Positions 1 through 11,949 of a stretch of 64,000 bases of DNA are shown one piece after another. Both the position numbers and the translations under genes were made by a program. Below the pieces are notes generated by a model. The model was given only the letters and a program-made list of their open reading frames with translations, was not told the DNA's origin and searched no databases. The stretch spans positions 27,969,501 to 28,033,500 of the forward strand of contig NC_091966.1 in the NCBI RefSeq assembly GCF_036711975.1, read 5' to 3'. How positions within the stretch are numbered: position 1 is the first letter of the stretch; each line of letters starts with the position of its first letter. This DNA is from Onthophagus taurus. Its lineage: Eukaryota; Arthropoda; Insecta; Coleoptera; Scarabaeidae.

Positions 1-2389
1 TAGAGAAACTTGAGTCGTAAAAATTGTTACTCAATCACTTACTATATTTCCTTCTCGAGATTAACCTTTCTGTACATTATGAATATAAATATCCACGATA
101 GAAATACATTCGTTTTTACTTACGGAATCAATGTAATTTTTTTTTCTTTGATTTTTTAGTTTTCGTGATGGTTCTTGATGAACTTTGTTTCTTTTATGAT
201 GATTCCCAAAGACTAGAATGTCTGTCAGAGTTGTGTTCGTGATACAACCTGTAGTACACCATTGCTCACCGAGAGCCCTCATTGTGAAGTAGAACAGAAA
301 GCGTCAGACATGATGTGTTTTACTGTTTCGTCTTGCACGATAATTCAGCAAACGGGGGAATCACCAAGCTTCATCTCACACTGATGCTTTGCTTACCTTG
401 TAGTGTTCCGTAGAAGATCTGTAAATGTGCAAAATAATACAAAGAACTGAGCTGCTTGTGCTGAAAGATATTTTAACAATTCCTTGATAAGTGACAACTT
501 GAGATTGTAGCCCACCAATTTAAGAACTTTCGGCGAGTGATTTATTGAATTGAGTCGATATGAGTACCTACCTAAAGAGGATGTGATTATAAAACTCGGT
601 GCATTGTGTTCTCTGCGTGTAACCAGAATACCCCAATTCTTTGGATTACAACGCGATTATTACTCTGCTCATTGCTAACACAGATTGTCTAGTGTCAGTA
701 TAGAAAGTAAAACCTCGCTAATTGTAATTAACATCATAGCTGGTGGTGAGTTTAATAGTGGCAATTTTCCTTCCTTTTTATCTCTAAGAGTTCAGAAAGT
801 CAAATTTTAAGGTCATGAGAAAAGACTCTATTACAAGCCAGAATAGGTTACGCAAAAAGCCGTTAATATAAGTTATTATGTACATCATATTGCATGACTC
901 TCGGAATACTGTAAGATAGGTAATTCTTTGTAAAGAATATGTAATCCGTTTTGCATCGAATAAAGGTGTCGAATAAAGTCTTATAAATGTCGCCGTGCAA
1001 AGTTCCTTTAAATTATAGTTTTAATATAGTACCAACACCACCTCCTAAACATGTAGGTTCAGTTGAATAAAACTCCCATGCCTGCATTGAGAACTTATAG
1101 ATCGTACCTGTAACTTAGATGTGAGTTTGTGAAAAACCAAACCATCGTAACAAACAATAAGATCTATCGAATTACAGCGATATAGATCCAAAGGACTTTT
1201 AAATGGATCTTAGTGGACAAAACCTAAATTCTATAGTCCTCATTCTCTACGTTTTTCATTTTGTCAGGGAGTAAATTAACGTACTTGCTTCTTATAAGAA
1301 TTGTCACGTGGTCATCAAAAGTGGGGATAAGTCTCCCCTTGTCGATAGCCTCAGTAGGTAACTGCTTCTTAAATGGTCTAGCAACAACCGTATTTTAATG
1401 GTTCTTTTTCTTGCAGTGCTCTTCAGCTACAAAGAGTTAGAGAAACGTGAGGAAAGTTTTTGAAAAGCACAGTCATCCTCTGGGTGGAAGTATGTTGATT
1501 AAGGTCTACCAGTATACTTTGTAGATAAATGTCCATGATGTGTAGTAGATCGCATAGCTTTTCCGACGACGTCAATAAAAACAAGACTTCGTGAAGAATT
1601 AATCTTGTCAATACAAATTGCGTTTAAAGTTGTGATATTACGAAGAATGTCTCGTGCGTAGCTAACCGCCAGGCACCTCTGAAAAATTTTCTTTTGTATG
1701 TATATATTCATAGCCTACCATGTTCCAGTTTTAATAAGTTGATAGCACTACCAAACTGTCAACACCCGGATTTTAAATCCGAGGAAATCGAAATACCAAG
1801 GACAAGTACTTTTGAATTAAGAGATTAAAGAATTCGTGTATTCCTCAATTGTACAGCTAGCAGCTGTGAAATACGTATGGAGGCTAGAATAATATCTATA
1901 ATTAAGATTGTCCATAATTTTATTTGTAGTAGTACCGAAACACGTTAAGTCAGAGTTTGAATCACATCTAATCACATCTAAACAACATTCCATTTATCTA
2001 CCCTGAAGGCTTCAAGCAGTCGCTCAATTCCAATGCAAGGTATCATAATCCCTATTTCCTTGTGGTTGATAATCAAGCATATCATAATTATCGCATTGTT
2101 CAGATACATAAATAACAGTTCAAACATGATCTTTTCTGGTGTAGCTAAAAATAGAACCGCCAATGCTACTGTCTCCGTACTGTGTACTAGAAATAACCAA
2201 TTCACAATTGTTGTGTTTCAACATCGTGTACGATAACATTATTCCTTATATCTAATGGCAATTTACATTAATAATTTCTTAATCGTATAAGGTCTCATGA
2301 ATATTAGGTTGATTTTAATACTGGAATAGACGTTCGATACAAGAACTTGTCATCTTTCGGACTGCGCTAAGATATGACTGAAATAGTAT
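1..2389. other. AT-rich stretch, no gene recognised
   Basis: Both strands carry only short open frames (75 codons or fewer) with no recognisable domain, no convincing splice-site chain and no codon bias. I see no inverted or tandem repeat large enough to name. It may be intergenic DNA or intron of a gene lying outside the window. Confidence 0.5.
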
Positions 2390-2513
2390 TGATGGATATT
2401 GAGGGATGATTGGGATAATATTAAGGTATGTTAGAGTTATGTTGACATGTGTACGGTATGATATTAAAGAATATCCGAAATGATATTAAGGGATGTCCGG
2501 AATCATATCGAGT
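2390..2513. repeat. Short degenerate tandem repeat
   Basis: A motif close to GATATTAAGGGATGTCCG recurs imperfectly four to five times (for example atgatattaaagaatatccg followed by atgatattaagggatgtccg). The spacing is about 24 bases. It is a small local expansion with no coding content. Confidence 0.5.
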
Positions 2514-2911
2514 ATTGTTAAACATCATTATTATTCTTATGTTATTACTTTTCTCTTTGTCGTAATATGTTATAATGAATGTAAAAGATACTTGTTAAAA
2601 TTATTAACTAGAGTTTTGAATAATAACTTGTGGTTGGTACAACAGCAAAAATGACAATGATGAGGCGGACATGTGTAAATCCAGTTTACTTTACATTCTA
2701 GGATTATTACAAGGACATACAATACAAGAAAAAATGATACAGCAATTGAGTTAGACTTTTATTTGTAAGGAGAATATATAAGCACAAGAATCCCCACTGC
2801 TAAGTTGATGACCAGATAAATAGATGCATGATGGCATAAATAGTAGCATGACATAAATACCACATATCTTTATACCAAAAACTAACTAACCGAGTTTTGA
2901 TGGTGCGGTAA

Positions 2912-3044
2912 CATTGTTGTAAGTATGAAAGCTTTCATGGCCCGTGTTAATTAAACTAAAACTAGAAAAAGTGGTTGACATTTCGGATGCCATGTTGCAA
3001 CCTTCAGTGATAGTGCTACTATTAGTTCCAGTTTTAGTTTAAAA
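2912..3044 (-). repeat. Penelope-associated-like repeat, copy 1
   Basis: On the minus strand this block reads CTGAAGGTTGCAACATGGCA followed by tccgaaatgtc, then a cactttttctagttttag tail and gaaagctttcatac. The same order of motifs occurs on the plus strand at 41600-41775, and a shorter version lies just after the Penelope-like remnant at 44737. The CTGAAG..stem..CGAAA arrangement resembles the hammerhead ribozyme motifs known from Penelope-like retroelements, but one core base is off (CTGAAGG instead of CTGANGA). The family link is inferred from that adjacency. Confidence 0.45.
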
Positions 3045-3050
3045 AGTATA

Positions 3051-6000
3051 GAGTTATTTAAATTTAAAAGAAAATGTAGAAATAGAGTTACAATGCTCTC
3101 TATTTATATACTTCACAATGAATAGAAAATAAAAACAGAGATGATCCATTTTTCGGTAAAAGTTAAGGTAGGCGCAGTTATAAAGTTAACACGGGTCACA
3201 ATATTGTTGTTTCAATCTCCAAGAAAGTCTGCCCTGGCAATGTGAAAATAACAATTTTACTTTTTCCAAATTTATCGAATTACGGATAAAATTCAAAAAT
3301 CACTATTTTTATTATTTTGCGAATAACGTCTCTACTGAATCATTCTGGAACGATTGCATTACATAAAAATTTTCTCTATAGAAGTAATATTTAGACAAGT
3401 TTTGTCGAATTAGATAACTCTGTAGATTTATTATGTCCCATAAGAAGGGGACACTTAATTGGTAATCTGCCATATATTAGGGATTTATACTACGAAATAA
3501 AATGTTTAAAAAATATAAATAGAAAATCAAGCCATGATATGAAAAAATCGAGATGATACAAATTACGAACGGCACCAATATTCGTTTTCATTTTTCAATG
3601 GAAAGTTCCCATGTATGCTTGTGAGCAAGATGAATAACATTTCTATGTTTAATTCTATTGCAACGTTGTTTGCTGTATTAAGTAATTCGTCAGTTATTGT
3701 ATCAACATCCTTCCGAGCATTTTTAATATGTTCTTGTTTGTGAAGTATTCTCTTTATGTTGAGAGAGAGCCACAATCAAAACTATCCATACTGCTTGTAA
3801 GACATTAACCACACATTTTGCACTTGCACATAAGACAACATTAAACAATGGCTTCGTATCCGCTGATTGCAGATTTTTTAGTACCAAATTATATTTTTCG
3901 GGCGATCTCATTTTATCCATTTTTAATAAATATGATTGATAAATGTGTTTATTACTTATAACGCGTTGATGCTAACCACAAAATTAACTTTGAGGTACTA
4001 ATCAAAAAAAGATAGAAGAGTATACAACTTTCTTAAAAAAGTATTAACCTCGTAATCATCCAAACTAAACCCATCGCAACGTTTTTGTAAGAGAGTATAG
4101 CAAACTAAAAGTATCAATTACATTTAGCAGCAATTGCAATTACTTTCAGTGTCGCTAAACTGAAATAAAAATAGTATTCCTTCCCATAGATTTCTTCACG
4201 AAACCACAAATTAATTGATAGCTGTTTTAATCCCACCCTGTCCTCTGTATCGTGGGCTGAGTAAGCCATTACTTTCTTAACATCACTTATTACACCACCT
4301 TATAGCGCTTTTGCCACAATACCACTAATTTGTTTTATATTTTCTTCAAGATATCAGCTGCAATTCGATGGTGTCTTTAATTTTATATCGCAATAATCAG
4401 TCGAGTTTTAACATTTACATTATAAGAAGTAAAGATGTTCGAATGAAAAAAGCAAAGATTTTTCGAGGAACAGTTTTTAAAGGAAAATGAAAGAGATGAG
4501 GAAGTCATTCAAAGCGATCCTAACTCACACGTAGATAAGGAAGATATTAAAAATTGGTATAATAGAATATAAGAAACTAATACAACTGAAGCCACATATC
4601 TGGGGAAACTAATCTCTGGGGTATTCTGCACCAATCAGCTATGGACAAAGTAAAAAACCCGACTATGTCTTTCAAATTAAAAAGACAAGACTGCACCTTA
4701 CGATCGGCTGAGAAAAGATAGGTAGAATACTGTTGAGCGCCCTGCTTCCGAATGAGCTTCCTTAAGCTTTTCGGCAAAAATTGGGAGGTAGATATCAGCA
4801 TAAAGGGAAACGCTATGTGGAATGTTATGCTTATTTTTTATACGTAAAGGGTATGCTTTGTCTAATAAACGACGGACGGCAGCATTCAAAGTGATCATAC
4901 ACTTGAGCTATGCATTTGTTGATTGTTTTCATTCAATTAATTAGTTAACATGAAGGAAAACAAAAATGGATCATTGCTTCACAAAAGAATGCTACTTAAA
5001 ATACTAGAAAAAAACGGCTCATAATACATACAATATATCAAATACGTTCTCGTCTTGTAAAGTAATATGTTATCATAGGAATTTATACAGACTGGTCGGG
5101 TTGAGTATCTTACGTAAACCCAGGTGCTCGTTGTTAGGGAGCGACTAAGAATTATTTATTATATAACCATTCTACACTTATGATAAAATGTACCTGTAAG
5201 TGAGTAAGTTGTTCGTTGTATCTTGTAAAAGGTATTCGAACATAATTTTAGGAGAGAACCAAAAGTCGTTTTCTTTAACCAAAAGCTGACATATTAACTT
5301 AAAAATGAACAAATTTTCTTGAAAACCAAGATACATTATGTGCAAAAGGCACAAAGCTCTGTTTTGTGATCATCATACAAACTTTTATCACATTTTGCAC
5401 ACACGCTTAAAGGATGGACAAACAAAGCAAGTCTTCCTTTTTCTAGTATTCTTTGTTTGAATATTGGTATTTCAAGTCTGTCGGTTAATTGACTTGAATT
5501 TGAGAAATAGTATAACAATAAAGTATTATTTATTGTGTACTTGTATTAAATTTTTAAGTTACTATCTGTAATAATTAATAAATTTTATAATAAATTTAAG
5601 AACATTTTTAATAAATATTATATTAATCAATTAAATATAATCGATAATTACACTATAAAGAAGAGTTGTTGAGAAGACCGAAAGAAAAAAGTGAACAAAG
5701 AATCAAAAAGAGGATTCGATGATTTAGGGGTTTCCCTTTCGAAAATAAAATTTTGATTTGATAATGATAGGTGGCGGGAGGAAATTACTTGCATTTTCGA
5801 ATTCCCCTTCTCGATCAAAGCACCCAACCATTTGCCTCACATATACACTTTTAGATTTAGGCTAAAACGTCATAGCCCCTAGCTGAAAAAGAAGGATTTT
5901 TTGTTCTGTTTAAAACCATCCACATTTCGTACTTTTATAACAGCTCAACCATGCAATTAACGATGGGCCCCCTTCGTCGACTATTATTATGTCCTTTTCG

Positions 6001-6211
6001 AGTTGTACGTTTAATTATTATTGTGGGAGATAAATGCGCTCGGCTCGTTATAATTATTTAATTGCTGCTCGTGATATGAACTTTAAAACCTTAACATAAC
6101 CATATTGGATCACAACATAAACAGGAACGTTAATTAGATCAAAATGTCTTTGTAACGGAGCTAAAAAGTCATTGTCAAGTTATTTTAAAAGTTAATTGTC
6201 AAGTTTTTGAA
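3051..6211. other. Gene-poor stretch upstream of ARMC1
   Basis: I find no recognisable gene. Minus-strand open frames at 3563-3920, 4577-4898 and 5336-5518 are short, overlap in different frames and match nothing I know. The last 400 bases before 6212 presumably hold the ARMC1 promoter and 5' untranslated region, but no motif stands out clearly enough to place a start site. Confidence 0.4.
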
Positions 6212-7774
6212 ATGAATATTTCATCGAATTCCGAAATAGATTTTATCGAAACTCTAAAAAAATATAAAAAGTTATCGGAAAATCAAGAAAATCATAATAA
6301 CTTATTAAAGGTAATTGAAATAATTAAAATGACATTTTTATTTAAACTTTTAACTAACTTTAAGGAAAAAACTGTAGTTTTATTCGTGGCGTCTCTTTTG
6401 GAACTTAACAATTTAACAATAACAACATTATGCTTAGATATTCTTAATAATTTAATTGAAAATTGCGATAACCATACACCTCTTATTATAACTTTTGGAA
6501 TTTTAGAAGCACTCGAGTCTACTTCTATAAGGTAATAAAAACAACGTTAACAAATAAATTATTACTCTATCTTTTGTGTTAAGACTAAGAGAATTAGACA
6601 ATAAACAAGCTTATAGAGCATCTGAAATGGCTGATGTTTTAAAAAGAAATGCTCCCCCATCACACAGCACAAGAAATAGATTAAAACAAAGACAACAAAG
6701 AAGAAACACAACGTTGGTTTATCAATTATACATTCCTCATTTAACACGGGTAAATTATAAAACAACTAAAATAAAGTAAAAATAAAATAATAATTTTAGG
6801 AAAATCGGCACATTTTCGATGAAACTATTATTAAACAGAAAGGATTGGTTTCGTTTGTGGTTGATATGGAGCAACAAAAATGTACAGTTAGGTTGAGTCC
6901 AAAATTACCTATTAAAAACGTTATTGAAGCTCTTTATAAGAATGGGGTAACTGTTTTATTGGTTAGTAAGAATAGGAATGATATTGATGAAGTAAGTATA
7001 AAAAACAAAGTTATTTTAGGCTGACTAAAATAAATAACCTTTTTTTAATTCGCACACTGAAAAAATTAAATAGAAAGTAATTTTTTTATTTTACTGAATT
7101 AAAACGACGACAAGGGACGCAAAGGACACTGTTTGATCAGGATATCATAAAATCATAAAGGTACCTGAATAAGGTCTAAAATCAGGTCCTGTAACATACT
7201 CTAACGACAAATAGCTGAAATATCTTCTCGTTTAGATGTTTTTAAATAGCTTTCTATATTTTTACTTTAATTTCAGCCTTTTAAAACTAGATGTCAAGAT
7301 ATATTTTTTTAAATTCTTTTTCTTTAAGTATTTTTTCAATTCTTTTTATAAACTTTTGTGCTACGATTCGTCCATATTCTCGGTAGTATCATTTTGCTAT
7401 AGCAAAAGCTTAGTTGTCGTTGTCGTCATCTACATTTTCGGAAACCGAACGCCAGCGCTAGCGGACTGTACGTACATTTGTAACAGGACCGCAGAAATTT
7501 CTGGAGATATTAAGAATAATATCGTTCGATTAAAATTATTTTCTATACCATTCAGTTTTGATATATACTCTCTATTGTTTAAATCATGTTCTTTCAGGTC
7601 TACATAGATATATTCAGTAAATCAAACAAAAAATGTTTATCTCCCCAATATTTACCTGAAGACGATACGCCACCGAAAGCAAAATCATTGGCTGATGTAA
7701 ATAATTTTAGAAAAAATGCGGGAGATTGGTTTAAAACAGCATCAGATTTTTTGGCTAATTCCTTTTATTGGTAA
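6212..7774 (+). CDS. ARMC1: Armadillo repeat-containing protein 1 (ARMC1), 4 coding exons
   Basis: Spliced model: exons 6212-6531, 6584-6749, 6800-6991 and 7598-7774. Introns begin gtaata, gtaaat and gtaagt, end in ag, and keep the frame throughout (phases 2, 0, 0). The product is 284 residues, close to the vertebrate protein (about 282). Residues 1-105 are helical, armadillo-like. Residues 165-226 form the HMA-like ferredoxin fold seen in ARMC1 (KQKGLVSFVVDMEQQKCTV followed by RLSPKLPIKNVIEAL). The C-terminus carries the hallmark YLPEDDTPPK segment and the terminal DWFKTASDFLANSFYW, which matches the family's conserved WL..A..FLSRSFYW end. Known ARMC1 acts with MTX/MICOS-linked complexes at the mitochondrial outer membrane and affects mitochondrial distribution. 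That role is taken from the family, not from this sequence. The start is the first ATG of the open exon. A frame-preserving intron chain and an intact C-terminus argue for a live gene. Confidence 0.93.
6992..7597 (+). other. ARMC1 intron 3
   Basis: This 606-base intron is bounded by GAA|gtaagt and ctttcag|gtctac. It is very T-rich on the plus strand, which makes a long spurious open frame. I see no nested gene. Confidence 0.85.
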
Positions 7775-7794
7775 TAGCTATAAAAAATTTTATT

Positions 7795-7800
7795 AATAAA
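7795..7800 (+). terminator. ARMC1 polyadenylation signal
   Basis: A canonical AATAAA lies 21 bases after the ARMC1 stop codon, giving a very short 3' untranslated region. It is the first such signal downstream of the gene. Confidence 0.6.
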
Positions 7801-8340
7801 TATTTTGAATATAAATCTGTTTGTTTAATTTTAAATAAATAATGATTGTCTTGACATTTAAAATTGCGTTAAACGAACAAATAATTGTAAAATATGATGC
7901 AAAAAGTGGATGGCTAAAACGGTTTACAAAAATAAACCTGGTGATGGGGTGCGATCCAATTAGAATCAAACGGCTATAAGCAAAAGAAAGGGAGGCAAAT
8001 ACAAGAAACTTTATGAACTGAACGTTGATGTGTGAGGAAAACCATATAGAATAGTGGTGAAGTAAAATCAGCACGTTGGTAAAGTTGAAGAACGAAGAGT
8101 TAAAAGGTTCAGGTTGGGATATTTGTTCATGTTTGAATTTTTGGTAAAATTTTGCCAAAACCATTACATCGTACAAGTTTATACAAAATGTAAAACGACA
8201 CAATTGCCATCTTTGTGTTATTTTAATAAGGCATTATTCTCTAGTGATTATATTTATGCTGGGAAAGGCTCAGATGGACGAACACTTTCACCACTTTCAC
8301 GAGAAGAATAAGATCGATCAAATCTAATTTTCGATAATAA
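7801..8340. other. Intergenic stretch, nothing recognised
   Basis: The two overlapping open frames on opposite strands (7793-8203 minus, 8114-8311 plus) show no known domain. The minus frame overlaps the ARMC1 poly(A) region. I treat the stretch as non-coding spacer between ARMC1 and the inverted-repeat element that starts at 8341. Confidence 0.4.
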
Positions 8341-8503
8341 CACTAGTTCACAAATTTTAATAAATTTTGTCCTCGAAGACTGCGATATTTTTTTTATAAC
8401 GTAGAAAGTTGTGCTGATTCTGAAACTGTTTTCAGTTTTTCTCCATCACGTCCAGTTTTCGAGATATATCCAAAAATGTGGAAAATCGTAAATTAAAAAA
8501 CAA
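8341..8503 (+). repeat. Left terminal inverted repeat of the CACTA-like element
   Basis: This arm pairs with 12597-12744 read in reverse complement, with scattered mismatches and a few small gaps. Both arms stop matching right after cgtaaattaaaaaac, which marks the inner limit. Confidence 0.75.
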
Positions 8504-10154
8504 TAATATAAATACAACAAACCATAACATTCTTTTAAGAACTCGCGCGTTTACCTGTTAGACCTTTTTTGGTAAAAAAAAATTCTCATTGTTAAAAAAC
8601 AATACCTTTCTATGAAAAAGTGTTTTTTAATAACTCCACTTCTTTATATATTAGAAGCTTGTTCTACTAAACAGTCTTTTTTTGAAATATTTTTTGGTAT
8701 ACAAGGAGAATATATTGTCATAATATTTAGTTCTTCTCGAGACACCTTAGTGATCTTTCGTTTAAGAAAATAGCAGTGTTGTAAAACTTGTGTTGATAAT
8801 GGCTAGCAGCAACAGAAGTTTTAAATGCAAGAACAATCCTGATTTGTTCTGTTTTATTTGCGGACAATACATTATTGAGATGACGGGACGACCAATTACA
8901 ACTGTTATAAAACAGGCGTATTCTCATTACTTTGGGTTTACTTTGACGAATTTAGACAAGCCCTGGACGCCCAGCTTCGTATGTCCGAATTGCGGTATAA
9001 CTTTGAATAGATGGGTGGTGGGTGAATCTACATCTCATTTACAGTTTGGTATTCCAATGTTATGGTCACAGATATCAGATCATTCCGATTGCTATTTCTG
9101 TAACATAAACCTAGACAGCATAAACAAAAAAAACAAAGAAAAGTTTTGTTTATCCTAATGAAAGATCAGCCAAAAAGCCGATTCCGCACAGCGAAACTTT
9201 ACCAATACCAAATCCTCCTGACCGATTAATGCAATCCAGTGAAAGTGATCAGAGTAAAGGAGAGAGTGAAGATTTGTCATCTAGCAGCGACTATGATGCC
9301 AAAATAAACCATAAACTGTCACAGAAAGAAGTAAGTGACTTAGCTAGAGATCTGAAGTTGTCGAAGATTGATAGTGAGGTATTGGCATCCCGCTTACAGC
9401 AATGGAATTATTTAGAGGCGAAGCATTTGTACAATTTTTTACGAAAGATCAAGGTATTTGTTATTGTAATAAAGTTGCAGAGACTGTTTGATGAATTGAA
9501 AATAGATCATAACCCAAGTGAATGGCGTCTTTTTATCGATAGCTCTAAAAGCAGTCTTAAAACAGCTTTACTTCATAATGGAAACACACTACCAACTATT
9601 CCACTTGCTCATGCCGTCAATGTTAAAGAAACATATGTGCGCATATCAGACGTTTTGACTCTAATTCAGTATAACGCATTTGAATGGAAAGTTTGTGCAG
9701 ATTTAAAAGTAATTGCCGCAGTAAAGAAATTTACTAACTTCTACTTTTTAAGTATTGAGCTGGGTTTGATGAAAAACTTTGTGAAAACGTTGAATACAGA
9801 AGACCCAGCATTTAAATATCTCACCCAGCTCTTTCCACAACTATCGTACGCTAAACTAAAAGAAGTCATATTTGTTAGCCCTCAAATAAGAAAATTAATA
9901 GATAACAACGAATTCATGTCAACATTACCAAAAGAACCAACGGCGTGGATTAGCTTCAAGCAAACCGTCCATGGATTTTTAGGAAACTATAAGGATGAGA
10001 ATTATCGCGAAATAATTTCCAACTTATTGCACAATTACGAAGCCATAACTGCAAATATGTCGCTCAAAATCCATTTTCTCCATTCGCACTTAGATTTTTT
10101 CCAAGCAATCTTAGAGCAGAAAGTGACGAACAAGGCGAGCGGTTCCATCAAGAC

Positions 10155-11156
10155 TTAATGACTAAAGACCGGATTTATATGCTTTTGCATGTTTTGCATA
10201 TAACTTCATATTTTACGTTTTTATCGCATATAAATTTAGTTATCCATATAGTTCGATATCATCTCATGTAATTTCATATGAGCACAGCAGTTAATTAATA
10301 CTGGCGGTATCTAGTAGTAAACAGAGAGTTAAAAGTGCGGCAGTGGTCTGCTTTACAACATAACTTTGATTGTGTGGTTCCCATCCGATTTTCGTAACAT
10401 AACCTCTAAATCATTTCAAGCCACACAAGTGTTCAAGTGATTTATACGTTAAGTTAGTATGTTAAAGAAACAATAAATCATAGTGCCGAAAGTGGGTTCT
10501 TCTAAGGCCGAATTGCTTGAAATGTGGATAAAAATATCTAACCAGCTAGTGACTGACGGGAAAGTTGTTTTTTGCAACGCCTGTTCCAAACAAGTACGTA
10601 TAAAATAAGGTTTGAAGGCTTTTTTTCTAGAACTCATTGATGAACTCGTTGATTTTTAAGGTGGCGTGTAATCAAAAATATCAAATTGATCAGCATTTAT
10701 CAACAACTCTCCACCAAGAATCGGAAAAAAGATCAGGTAGCAAATTAAACCAAAGTTTTATTTCTGATGCAATGCCTGAGTCATTACAACAAATCGCTGG
10801 AAATGAGTTTTTTTTTCGATTTATGCAACGCCATGGCCCAATCAAATATACCATGAAAGAAATTAGAAAATTGGAAAATCCAGAAACTTTACTGTTTCAA
10901 ATTTATAGCTATTGTCGTTGTAAATAATATCTTTTTATGCTGTTTTGTAATGTTTATATATTATATTTATATACTATTTGTTACAATGCAACATTAAAAG
11001 TAGTATTTATGTGACACATATGCATTTTTTTGTTTTGACCGCATAATATTGTCCATATTTCCGGAATATTACTGCATATTTTGACCAATTTTAAACACAA
11101 TAAAAAACTTATATTGCTTATTTTTGTCGCATATAAATCCGGGCCTTATTAATGAC
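10155..11156 (+). mobile_element. hAT-superfamily insertion, 986 bp, with 8-bp target duplication
   Basis: The element proper is 10163-11148. It is bounded by the perfect direct repeat TTAATGAC (10155-10162 and 11149-11156), the 8-bp duplication typical of hAT. Its 20-bp ends, TAAAGACCGGATTTATATGC and the reverse complement of 11129-11148, agree at 18 of 20 positions. Subterminal AT-rich repeats of GCATATAA type follow. Removing the element and one duplication copy brings GERFHQD next to YQGYWDAGMMGDYL in one frame, which fixes the insertion point to the base. Internally it keeps only a short transposase remnant, so it is non-autonomous. Confidence 0.92.
10483..10925 (+). pseudogene. hAT transposase N-terminal remnant with BED-type zinc finger
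   Basis: Inside the hAT element the plus strand reads VPKVGSSKAELLEMW, then VTDGKVVFCNACSKQ. A putative intron (gtacgt..tttaag, roughly 10594-10660) is followed by VACNQKYQIDQHLSTTLHQE. Together these give a C-x2-C..H-x4-H BED-like finger of the kind seen in CGGBP1-like hAT proteins. The reading frame then jumps to a short C-terminal stretch (FMQRHGPIKYTMKEI) and stops at 10927. The whole catalytic middle (DDE and dimerisation region) is absent, consistent with an internal deletion derivative that depends on a transposase encoded elsewhere. Confidence 0.6.
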
Positions 11157-11336
11157 ATAGGAAAGATGTTATCAAGGTTACTGGGACGCAGGGATGATGG
11201 GAGATTATCTCTGAGTGTTATCAGAGAAATCGACCCAAAGACATACAATTGTCGAAATGTAATCATATCCCGCACTATACTAACATTGAGTAAGGTAGTA
11301 TATATTAAACATAAAATTTAATTCCATAAAAGTTCT

Positions 11337-11550
11337 GTAATATAATTTGTAATATATACCTAGACAATATAAATAAAAAGACAAAGAAAAATTTTGTATC
11401 GTTTGTAAGATCAGCCAAGAACCCGAGTGCGCATAGTGAAACTCTGCCAAAACCAAATCCTCCTGACCAATTAATACAATCCAGTAAAAGAGTACAAAAA
11501 AGTTATGAGTAAAAATGACAGTGGAGAAATGTCATCTAGCAACGACCGCC
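11337..11550 (+). repeat. Partial second copy of the 9100-9290 gene segment
   Basis: The motifs atacctagacaatataaa, aagatcagccaagaacccg, gtgaaactctgcc, aaccaaatcctcctgacc and gtcatctagcaacgac repeat, in order, the segment at 9105-9288 of the same gene. Divergence is clear and the frame is broken. It is a direct partial duplicate placed just after the gene's 3' end. Confidence 0.85.
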
Positions 11551-11555
11551 AATAA

Positions 11556-11936
11556 ATTTTATCTACGACTGCTTGGATAAGTCATCATTACCGCACTCAT
11601 TTGAGGTGATTTGAGTTACGTAATGAAGTTCATTACCACACTGGTTTCATTACGTAACGCATTTTTAGCCTAATCAGAACAGACTTAATTTATTGAAACG
11701 AGCAACAATACAAAAGAAAAAGTGCTATCTACTTACAGAGAAACAATACTATTTATTATAAACATTAATTGTTATGTTTTTACATTTCAAAACACTTATT
11801 CTAGATGACTATACATGTTGCTGAACCTGACAATTCAAAATTGTCAACAATCATTTCAAAATATTTTTATAAATGTCAAATAGACTTTTCTAAAGAAATT
11901 GATTTTTTAGTAATTTTTAGCAGTCGTAGATAAAAT
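11556..11936. mobile_element. MITE with 17-bp perfect terminal inverted repeats
   Basis: It begins ATTTTATCTACGACTGC and ends with its exact reverse complement at 11920-11936. The interior is non-coding, with several att-acc-g motifs around gttacgtaatgaa that form smaller palindromes. The tips resemble those of the MITE dimer near 60 kb (TTTTATCTACAACT). No target duplication is obvious. Confidence 0.75.
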
Positions 11937-11949
11937 GCTGTATATCACC

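Larger units (their letters stand above)
8799..11290 (+). pseudogene. Decayed member of a multicopy arthropod family, possible CACTA-like transposase
   Basis: The ATG at 8799 opens an N-terminal cysteine domain: C..C pairs in FCFICG and FVCPNCG, then CYFC. A one-base frameshift near 9147 is followed by VYPNERSAKKPIPHSETLPI in the next frame, which continues to 10158. That part contains EWRLFIDSSKSSLK, IPLAHAVNVKETY, VCADLKVIA, ELGLMKNFVKTL and MSLKIHFLHSHLDFF. A base lost in the T-run near 10096 shifts the frame to SDEQGERFHQD. A hAT element then splits the gene at 10163-11148. Beyond it the frame resumes as CYQGYWDAGMMGDYL, with a nonsense codon before it and another shift after it (VIREIDPKTYNC). 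The C..C segment usually following DLKVI is missing, so there is also an internal deletion. I recall this family as an uncharacterised, highly repeated insect protein. D (FIDSS), D (CADLK) and E (GERFH) could form an RNase H-like triad; that is my inference. Confidence 0.7.
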
